Source: Colletotrichum lupini
Lineage: Eukaryota > Ascomycota > Sordariomycetes > Glomerellales > Glomerellaceae
Reading direction: 5' to 3'
Assembly (NCBI RefSeq): GCF_023278565.1
Contig: NC_064676.1
Coordinates: 4,216,001-4,280,000, forward strand
Length of the DNA stretch: 64,000 bases
In this document: positions 12,885 to 22,381 of the stretch, piece by piece
How the letters are laid out: each line of letters starts with the position of its first letter
How positions within the stretch are numbered: the stretch's first letter is position 1
Program-made: the position numbers and the translations under genes
The notes under the pieces: generated by a model
Told to the model about the DNA's origin: nothing
The model's database searches: none
The model's input: the letters and a program-made list of their open reading frames with translations, nothing else

Positions 12885-14452
12885 GACATGGCACCCGGCT
12901 TCCGTGGAGAAATCCTTTTTTTTTGTTTTCCCTTTGTGGTTATTTTTGACTAGTAACAAGTAACAGCAGTGCGCGCAGACTTACCTAGCGGACATGGCAT
13001 CCGAACATTTTAGGCGTGAGAAAACAAATCTTGTTGCCTTGAAGGATAAATTACAAGCATCCTTGAACGCACGTCATATCGAATAATCAATTTTTTGTTT
13101 TTTTACTTTCGCTCTTTCGCTCTCTCGCTCTCATATCCGCCTTGTCGTTAGTCTACATGTGAAAGACATTACCAGGGGGAAGGGGGGGCCTGGCGGAAGT
13201 GGTGAAGCGGGAGAAGGGAAAAAAAGAAAAGGCCTCTGCAACCCCGGCACTTTTTCGCTTGAACCCCTGGCAATCTCGAAATTGGGTGAGTCGCCCGCAA
13301 CCGGCAGCCCGCAATGTCTCTCAAGTTCCCTCACGCCCACCCCACCCCTTTCTCTGTTTCGGGCATTTGTTACCACCGACCGTGGAAACGACCAAGCCAT
13401 CCAAGCTAGGGCCCTTGAATCTTATGAGTGAGCGAGCGAGAGCGGGGAGGGAGAAATGGCTACTATCCAAAACAATGGGAACTTCGAAGAGGGGCGGGCC
13501 CAAGGAACAATTGTTGTTGGCGGCCGCCAAACGACGCCGTGACGCTGGGTCCCTTGTCAAGGCGGCCGCGGAGGCCAAGTAAGAAGAGTGAAAACGAGGT
13601 TGGGAAGACGAACAGGGACCTGCCCTTCTCTCTCCCAAACATACAAAGGAGGGAACAATAAGCATTTTCGCTGGGAAGGGGTTTACGAGATGACAATGGA
13701 GCTCCCCCCGATCATGCGGCATAGTCTGGTAGGCTAGTTGGATTTGGAATGCGGTACTCCGTGAGGGAAAATGGGGACAACCAAGCAGGAAATATGAGTA
13801 CATTACCTTACGTTGCTTTACATCCGATGTCGTTGGATCTTTTGTCAATTCGTCAGAAATGGAGATACGACGGATTGTGGAGGGTTAGACGTCGGATGGA
13901 CCAAGGTTTGGATGGATGAAGGAGGGGGGCGCGACGACGTTTCCAGCGAGGGCAACGGGGGGAGAGGAAAGGTCCTAGCTTTCGGAGTCGCTCTCCGTCC
14001 ATAGGGGAGACGCTGATGCATAAGCGCCAGCGCCAAGTGAGCTATGAGCCGGGGGCTTCCTAGTGATGTCAAGATCAGTCGAGCGGAGTTGGAGAGGAGA
14101 CCGTCGTGCTTTATCCGACTTTTGCAAGGGCCCGGCGGAGACTCGAACACTCGGTGGGCTCCCCCGGTTCCCAGCCGTGGAACTCACGGATCGTGGGGCT
14201 GGATTTCCAGGCCACCGGCGGAAGCAATCTATCGTCCACGTGTACTTCGGACGGGGAGGTGTGAGAGAATGGCATCTGTGATCTGGTAGACTGGTACGCG
14301 GCGCGCCCAGCATCCCATCTCGCTTGCTTACTATCGCTCGCCGACATGGAGGACCATCGGATGATATCAAGAAAAATATGGGGATTCTTGGTGGTGGATG
14401 GAGGTCCCCTCTTCACGCCGGTGCCGGACCGAGACGGCGCGCAGCCGACTTT

Positions 14453-14602
14453 GGGGGGGGGGGGGGGGGGGGGGGGGTGGGGGGTGGGGGGTGGGGGGGG
14501 GGGGGGTGGGGGGGTGGGGGGGGGGGGGGGGTGGGCGGTTGGGGGGGGGGGGGGGGGGGGGGGGCGGGGTGGGGGTGGGGGGGGGGGGGGGGGGGGGGGG
14601 GG
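14453..14602 (+). repeat. 150-bp nearly pure poly-G tract
   Basis: This tract is G on the + strand with only occasional T and three C interruptions. It contains uninterrupted G runs of about 25 (14453-14477), 24 (14541-14564) and 26 (14577-14602). Open frames across it are artefacts encoding Gly/Trp/Val runs on one strand and Pro/His/Thr runs on the other. It has extreme G-quadruplex potential. Long G runs are also prone to sequencing and assembly error, so exact length is uncertain. Confidence 0.95.
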
Positions 14603-16570
14603 CGCTTTGGCGCACTTTGAGGATCAATATATGATGCCATTGTTGACTGGGGATCGCCCCAAAGCGTCTCCATTTGTGAGTCGTAGTGTTAGAACCGGGA
14701 TGGCTAGCAGAGCCGCTGCGAGCAAGTGGCTGCCGTGCGACGTTGAGAAGCCGTGGAGTCGAAAGATGCTTTACCAAGTTTACGGGTCGACTGGCGTAGG
14801 ATCGGCACCGTACAGGCGGACAAGGCAGGTATCAGACATCCATACTGGCCGCGGATGCGATTGCCTTCTTCTCGAATTCTCCCTCACCCATTCGACATCG
14901 CCCGATACCAGGACAGCAAAGTTTGCAGTCATTTTTTGTTCGCGAGAAATGCTGATTTGACGTCCATCGGACCAAAGCCGAGACAAAAACGCTAGTCGGT
15001 AGACCATCCAGAGTTGAGCGACACATGCAATGAATACTTGGAAGAGTATGCAGTTGGCCGAATCAGGCTGACCGACTTGCATGCTGCCATCGGACAAGGA
15101 AACGCAAGAGGGGCCAGTCGACTCAACCCAAGCCTCTTCTGTCTAGTGTAACTGGTCCCGGCGGGCAATTGAAGACCCGCCTCCCGTCACAACGGACCTG
15201 GTTGGGGGACTAGAAACCTGGGACCCGGGCTCCCAGGGCTCACAAGGGAGAGCGGGCAGCGATCGCCGTCGCAGACGACCCAGACAAGCCGGGTTCAGTC
15301 AAGGCAACGAAGGTTTTTTTTTTTTTTTTGCAGATGAGCTGCTTGGAGTTGTCTGGCTCGATCGGCGCATCCGTATTCAGCCGTCTAGACTCTAGGCCAG
15401 GAGTGGCAGGCCAGAATTCGTATGAGTAGGAAAGCCTCCGCAAATCTCAGGGTTATGATATCTTCTAGGCCAAGCGGGCTGCAAAACGGTGAGCAAAGAA
15501 CAACAAGCAAGGTGAGGGGAACAGGATCAGATACGTACCGAAAATGAAGGTAAGGCGAGGTACGTACTTATTGGAGAATGGGAAAATGCTGGAGGTGTGT
15601 ATGGATAGTCACTGTGGTGTGGTGTGTGGTGTAGCTGACTCCGCCTTCACCCCTCCCCCCATGTCCGACACAGCCGCGATGGAAATAGGACGGGTCCTAA
15701 CTGGTAGGGAAGACGTTGGTAGGTTGTAGGCGTCCCTAACGATGTCTGGTTTAACGTCTATCGAATCCATCTGATTATGGAAAGAGGTCGGGGTTGAAGG
15801 GTTGATCGCGACAAGCCTGCCTCTAGGCACCAAAATAAGGTCGAATTGGAGATGCACGAATCTCGTTTGAGCTGAGATGAGTTCTTGCTTCTGAGAATTT
15901 GGGGCTTGGAACGGCCCGCCAGGGCAAGAAGGAATAGACGGGCGGGCGGGCGGCGGCGGCATACCGCGGCTGTTGACGCAGGTAGTGCGCAGACTTGTGC
16001 GGTAGTCATGGCTATCGTGGTGGTGGTCATGGTTGTTGGAGTTCGAATTTTTCTGTATCACTACGACTAGACGATGACGACGACGATACCGTCGCTTGCT
16101 CCTTTGGCTTTGAGGGTGTCCCGTCGATGGCTGCGCGACGCCCACGCGCCTCTCCGAGGTCTTCCGCGGGAGGATGAGGCACAGGACCAAGTGATGCTGC
16201 GTCAAGGGCGTGTCATCCTCCGAGTCCGAGAATTGCGAAGGAAGAAACGCAGCCCAGTCCGAGATCAACGTGGGATTGAGGAGCCATGCAATGCAGATGC
16301 AGTGCGAGGGAAGACGACGTGGGTGCCACCCGGTTGGTGTCGACGACCTGGTGATGGATCAGAGAGGGCTGGCCTGGCAAGTTGTGAGCGTTGAGAGCGA
16401 CACTGCAAAGGTGAGGGAGGCATCTTACTGGACCGCCCGGACTTTTAGAGGGGCGCCCCCGCCGTCTGTCAGCCTTCACCCAACAGACGAGGAGGGCAGG
16501 CGTGGCAGGGTGCAGGGGATGCTGCGGACAGAGGAGGTGAAGAAAGTGCAGTGCAAGACCACAACGGTGG

Positions 16571-16636
16571 GTACCTTACCTTACTCTGTCCTGTACCTTG
16601 AGGTAGTACCTAAGGTCCGTAAGGTAAGGTAGGTAT
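16571..16636. repeat. Inverted cluster of TACCTTACC/GGTAAGGTA words
   Basis: TACCTTACCTTAC (16572-16584) is mirrored by GTAAGGTAAGGTA (16619-16631), giving 13-bp perfect arms around a 34-nt loop that itself contains related words. A related imperfect palindrome lies at 16829-16846. Confidence 0.85.
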
Positions 16637-19600
16637 GGACACCTCACTCCTGGCTGGGTACGTAGATATTCCGTGTATGGCTACGTTACCTTCTTTCCTC
16701 CCGGTTGACATATTGCGTAGATTCCGCGAGGTACGGATACTGGATGTTACACTACCCTTGCTGGGCGTGCAGGCCTGGAAGTGACGACTGACTGTAGGTA
16801 CTGTATCAGCAGTGAAGGCAATCTCAACCTACCTTACCTTAGGTAGTCAATGCTCAACACGCCGTCCGGTCTCCTTATTGCCACTTCTCATGGGGAGAGT
16901 CGAGACTGTCATACCTTGTCCCGTCATCCCCAGAGACATCATCCTTACAAACTGAACCTTCGGTCCCGAGGCAAGCTCTCTCGTCCGAAATCCTTGCCGG
17001 GTTCACCGAAGACGTTCATCCTTGGTTCTGGCTCGTGCTTGTCGGAGACTCTCCGCCCCCAAATTTTAATCTCAGGGTGGAGTGAGCGGTTCAATTCGCT
17101 ACCCGAAACTCTCGCAAGGGCCAAAAGTTGGTACCTATTGCAACCTCAGCTTCGCCAAGTACCCAACGTCGTAGTACTTACTGTGGTCATAGTGTAGGTA
17201 ATACTTCGCTCTTCCTCCACACCCCGACTGGCCTTCCCATATAACTCAATCTGCTCTCTACTGAACCCCCTTTCTAGAGACTGGAGTAACAACTCGACAC
17301 CCTGCCCTGTGAGGCACATGGCTTACAAGGAAAGGCCAGGAGTGGAAGACGGGGCGAGAGAGCCGTGAGCAGGGAATGAAGCGGCTTTTGTGGCATGAGG
17401 GGGGACAGCATCCATCATTCATGCGCTGAATGTGCCCGCATCTGTACGGATGATAAAAAGAAGACCAGGGGCACCACCTAGAGAATCTGATGTCATCTTT
17501 CGTAATTCGCCTGCCTTGGGAGTCGATGTGCGGCAAAATATCGAATGAGAGCTGAGGGAGGATATGAACAACGTCGTACCCATTTTGGGATAGTCGAGTT
17601 TCTGGTCTTTGCTAGGTACGTTCATGGGTTATCAGTTCACTGCAACCAGTAAGACGAGAGCAGAGACGAGCTCACTCTTCTGAACAGTGCCCTTCTTCCC
17701 CAGGCTAGCCGAAAGTTACCCCTTCCTGCCGCCCGTGGATTATCCGTCATGCCTGGAATTCCGCAAGAGACTCGGCCATGATTAGACAGGCCCGAGGTTG
17801 ACGGTCGGATGGGCAGACCCTGTTCGTAATGGCTCAAAGAAAAAGTGTGACCAAAGATCAAGAGATCCAAATCCCCGTGGATTTGAGCGAAGAAGGGTTG
17901 GGGTTACGAAGGGGTCCAGTACCTATCGGTGGGGGTTGGCGATGGCAAGTATCCGTAAACCTGCTCGTCCGGGCTCCAGCACGGTTACCAAAGGTGCCTG
18001 ACTGGCTGCCTGCAACACTTGGGATGTGCAATGATTGGTCCCTGGTTTCTGGATCCAACCTCCAGGTTACGCTGTTGCAGCCTTCTGCAACCTCGATCTT
18101 ACTCCCGAACAGGCTCGGGAGTAAACACCTCGAACGCATGGTAACCTTGCGGGTGTCCATAGCCTGTGTCCGTAGTGTACAGTCACGGACAGATGTCAAT
18201 AATTGAGCCCCCTTGGGATGTGATCCGGGGGCTCCCCGTGCTGGGTAAACGCTAGTCTAGGCGGATGACTACCACGCCAGCCGCTCGAGAGTCGAGATTA
18301 CCGTCATTAGAGTGGCCTCATGCTCCACATGAACGTGTCGGCGGACCCAGAGCGACTACAAATGATCCTCGAGCTTCCGTGGCAAACCGACCCTAGTCCC
18401 GAATTCTCGTGCGCGTTCGGCCCCATTACGCCCGTCGGTGAATGACTGCGAACGGGGGAGACTGGGACCTACGACTGTCGGGCAAGTCGGTGTTGTCATC
18501 CGGGCTTCATTTGCGCGGCTTGGTGTAGTATCCACGACACGGCAATCCGCGCCCAATACCAGCTATTTTCGTATCGAAAATGGAAAAGATCGGGAAAAGG
18601 AGAAAAGGGGCCGCCGTTCGGCAAAATCGAAAATTAGACTCGCGACAGGCCAAGGAGCTATCAGCTGTGAGCAAGATAGCACAGACGACTGCTGTAAGAC
18701 TCGACTGTCCGCTGTCTGTCTAGGGTGGCTTGCGACGGACGGTTTGGCGTCATGGATATACGCAAGCTCTGTATCCCCAGGAAGAGACATTCATACTCGC
18801 TGGTGTTTCAGCCATTGTAGAAAGATCCAACTTGCCACCGGCCACACGCAATGACGCGAACTGTAGGCAGCTTCAATTACAGTCGATGCAGCTGTGAACT
18901 TGCGACAACTCTTCGACCAACCAATGCATGGGGCTCCCAGACTGTTTGCCGCAAGGTTGGGGGCCAAAACCTAACCTTTGTTATATTATATAAGCAGAAT
19001 GTGCAACGGGCAAACATTCACGTGGAGCTGTGGCTCCAGCGACCCGGAAAAGTATCGGGCCCATGTCCTACCGGTTTGGGGAATCGCCATAAAGTGAGGT
19101 TGCATTGGTGATGGCCCACTCTGAAGGCATGCCAAGTTGACAAGTTGACAACAAGCTGTCACAGGTCCTGACATGCTGTGGCCATCTACTCTCCTCGTGT
19201 GCCATTGGACGGAATACTCGACGACACTCGTTGCGTCTTGGGCCTTATTGGCCACCACGCGACCTGCAAGTGCAATCCTTCAAGACTCGTCAAGCGTCTG
19301 CTATTCGATGATAGCAGTAGCGAAGTAGGCGCAGCAAGTTTGACCTGAGACGCCAAAGCATGGTCTAGCTAAGTGCAGCTGCTTCCTTTTCTGGTTGTTC
19401 GGGATTTCCTGGTATTCCAATGACCCCTCTCTAGTTATTGAAAGTCTTCGTCCCAAAGTCGAATGATGGGTTCTGGCTTTTGTCAGAGCTCGAGTACCTG
19501 TGGCTGTCTCTATCCCTAGCCCCGAAAGCTCCGGGTAACCAAACGTGTGAGCCCTTTCTTTATCATCCGTTCCAGTGGCCGAAGTCCTCAACAATCGCCC

Positions 19601-20284
19601 GAAGTCGTAACGTTGCTGGTAGAACAAGCTGGGGCTATTCAATTGCTGATTTCAGGCTCTGAACTCACATCCGGGCACATGAGCATATGCTTATCACGTA
19701 CTCCGAGATCGTGGGAGGTTGTGGTAACGATTCCAGAAGAGCTATCGCTTTGGATTACTGGAAGACGCCGCTCTAGCAGTCAAACAGCACTGCATAGAAT
19801 ATGTTGAGACACTCGGTAGCCGCTCGTCGTCTTTCTTGTCGCTTGCGCGCTACGGGTAGGCTGACGACCTGTGATGACTTCCAGGCAGCAGTATTATTGA
19901 GGTCCACTGATGGGCTAGGCGGGCGAATTTGGACAAGGTTGGTGGCTTGATCCACTGCCGTGCCGGTCGGGAGCATCCCACAGCCCAGTCCGTCTGCATC
20001 CATATCGATTCACCCTCCATCTCGTCGAAGGCTAGTCGCTCAGAAGCCAGCCCTGTTGGGCGCGAAGTGGCGAAGTCACCGGCAGGACGCTGATGTACAT
20101 TGGCGGCGGGGCGAACAGGTGGCACGAAAACGGTGCTACTGTCACTTGCAAAGGATCATGAAGCAACAGTGGTCAACGGCTAATGATGGTTGAAAAGCAG
20201 GGGCCGGCTCATAGGGCGACAGTGGAACAGCCACATGGAAGCTCTGGAAAGGACTGTGCCGCTTTCAAGCATGCATTATCTCGT

Positions 20285-20716
20285 CTACCCGGCTGCTTTG
20301 ATTTGCAGGCAGACGTTAAGGGGAAGCCATGGAGCTGTGGCCCCTGATGAGCAGGCGTTCAGATCGGAAGGATTGCAGACTGGGTCATCTTCAGAACCAC
20401 GAGGTAGCCGATAAGTAACGTCGAAGCATTGACGACAAATGCGGCAAGCTTGAACAGAAGCATGATAAGTCTCATCCTTTTCATGTAGGTAAAGCTGACA
20501 GGCTTCATCCGTAGGGTTCATGTCGAAGTCGTGACAGCCTCTTCGTATAGACAAGCGTATATCGAATGACCAGGTCACCCCGTGATATGCTTGTCCATCA
20601 TTTCGACCTCGCTCGGGGTTAGTGACGGTGGAAATTAACTGAGCCGGAAGACAGCAGCCGTCTGTTTGTCTCGGGGCCGAATGCCTCTTCTCCTTCGATA
20701 ACTCCGTGGAACTCAT
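20285..20716 (-). CDS. Unrecognised Cys-rich open reading frame, possibly an exon or remnant
   Basis: This open frame of 143 codons begins at an ATG at 20716 and ends with TAG. I do not recognise it. Its C-terminal about 85 residues contain eight Cys in an uneven but plausible pattern (GCH, EACQ, QACRICRQC, VCN, NACS, NVCL), and the codon choice looks more coding-like than in most random frames here. No signal peptide is encoded at the start. If the frame is real, an upstream exon would be needed to make it a secreted Cys-rich protein, and I could not join one in phase. The length is within the range expected by chance in this window, so it may be spurious. Confidence 0.2.
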   Translation of the reverse strand: MSSTELSKEKRHSAPRQTDGCCLPAQLISTVTNPERGRNDGQAYHGVTWSFDIRLSIRRGCHDFDMNPTDEACQLYLHEKDETYHASVQACRICRQCFDVTYRLPRGSEDDPVCNPSDLNACSSGATAPWLPLNVCLQIKAAG

Positions 20717-21781
20717 GGGGGTCGCATTTCCCCGCTTCAAAGGAAGAGGCTTGACGACGCATGAAGCTGTGATCGGTCATCAAAGTGGCCGATTGGGTTA
20801 AGCCCGCAACGGTTCGGTGTTTGAACCACTTTTTGGCCAAGTTGTATTGGCCTCGATTCTGTTCGCGTACTCCCGAACAGATCTTCCAGTACGGAGAGAC
20901 GAGCCGACAGCGAGCGATATTGAAATGCCTGCGTATCGAAATACCCGGATGACGCGACAGCTGCCAGACGTCGATTGCAAACCGCCCCGGCCTTGGACAG
21001 TCACGGCGCCCGTTGCTTGGGATGGCCCTGCCTCTTTGTACTGATTGAGGAGCATGCCCACTGGCAATCAAGGCTAGACTCGAATCCTCGGACGATTTGG
21101 AGATTGCTCATGATATTGCGCACTGGCCAGCAATACTCCACGTCTGGATACGAAACACGGTTAGTCGCCAATGACTTGTGGGAAGAATGCGTTACAGGCT
21201 CTTTGCGGTACGGTTGAAGCTTTGAGGGGTGGGAAAACAAGTTCGTACCGGAAATTGAGATCTCATTGCTCTCTTGTTGTGTCTCTTTGGGGGTTTGCGT
21301 TCATGTTCAAGTCTCCCGTGACCCCTTGCTCTGGCCCAACGGTGATACCCTGTCATGTCTCCTGTCTTTCTCTATGTTGAAGCATGCAGGTCCTGTTGAG
21401 GACAAGTTTGACGCAGCTTGTCTCGATCCTTCGTCTCGTTACCCCACACTTGTCGTGAGGGAAACACCACTTGAAGACATGCCCTCGACCATGCTCGACA
21501 GGGAAGAGCGGCTGCGGGCGCTTTAAGCGAGTATTTGTGGGTTGGTGGCAACGATACTGAAATGACTTGTCTATGATCCTCAATTAACGCGCCTAGCTAG
21601 GCACGATACTTTCTTCCGGCGGTTTTGAGTCTTCGTAGCTTGGTCATGGTTGCGGATTGACATCGGGAGTCGTCCGCGAGTATGGTGGAATTCAGCGGTT
21701 GCTTAGATAAGGTAGCAGGGGAGATATTGAAGGTGTGTAGGATACAAGCGAAAGAGAGAGAGAGCGTCGTATTGTACGGTG

Positions 21782-21803
21782 TACCTTATGGTAAGGTAAG
21801 GTA
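21782..21803. repeat. Inverted repeat of TACCTTA/TAAGGTA
   Basis: TACCTTA (21782-21788) and TAAGGTA (21792-21798) pair around 3 nt, and another GGTA unit follows. It lies about 580 bp upstream of the APC2 start. Confidence 0.8.
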
Positions 21804-22322
21804 GAGCAAAGGGAGGAGGTGTGAATGTAGAAGTGGATATTGGCTCAGAGGGGCGTGGACATAAGACAATGCTGCAGGAGCAGGGGCCACTCCAGTATAC
21901 TGTGCTCAGTACGGTGTTTTTCGCTTCTGTACACTGCCAGCCATCAGGACGCACGCACCACCAGCATTTGCGCCGTGTGCGCCTGTCTCGCTTCGTGGCT
22001 GCCGCTCTGGGCGTTCTTTCCCTCGGGTTCACCAATTGAACGACGAACGCCGCGCTAGCGCCTGTCGCCAGCTGCGGGAGCATTAAGCGCGACACTGTCA
22101 TAGGCCCACGTTATCCCTCCCAATTTTGAGGCGTCAAGCACGCTCTAAGCGCAGCGCTTAACCAACCCATCAACGCCAAACAAAGTAAACACCTACATAC
22201 ACCTACTTGGGAATCAACAACAACCGGCGACAGCACGGCAATCCTTCACGATAGACAACGTCGACCGACATAACTGCGACTTCCTTGTTCAGTCACCGCA
22301 CTATCCTTGCCGAGACTCTGCA

Positions 22323-22352
22323 ATGAGGCAGGCCTTGAATCCTTCCGCTTGA
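22323..22352 (+). other. Short upstream ORF in the APC2 leader
   Basis: An ATG followed by eight codons and a TGA encodes MRQALNPSA. It sits 29 nt before the APC2 start codon and out of frame with it. If the transcript starts upstream, as is likely, ribosomes would meet this ORF first. The regulatory effect is inference. Confidence 0.5.
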
Positions 22353-22381
22353 GCTCATCTGGATGCGTTCCACAAGCAGTC

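Larger units (their letters stand above)
12099..22381. other. Long intergenic region between the zinc-finger gene and APC2
   Basis: No recognisable gene is seen. The first about 1 kb is likely the 3' untranslated region and flank of the upstream gene, and contains two inverted repeats. The interval also holds the 150-bp G tract at 14453-14602, inverted clusters of the TACCTTACC word at 16571-16636, 16829-16846 and 21782-21803, and an unrecognised Cys-rich open frame at 20285-20716 on the minus strand. Other open frames are short and featureless. Confidence 0.6.

Noticed and set aside
14140..14160. Box B-like GTTCGAGTCTC on the minus strand
   Set aside because: The T-stem does not pair and no matching acceptor or D-arm is found upstream.
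14324..14960. Open frames of 78-204 codons encoding Gly- or Pro-rich proteins across the G tract
   Set aside because: They exist only because a G or C homopolymer has no stop codons; the flanks show no coding signal.
15609..16268. 219-codon minus-strand frame
   Set aside because: Starts from a TTG, has no domain, and the only late ATGs leave short peptides; no clear splice sites to extend it.
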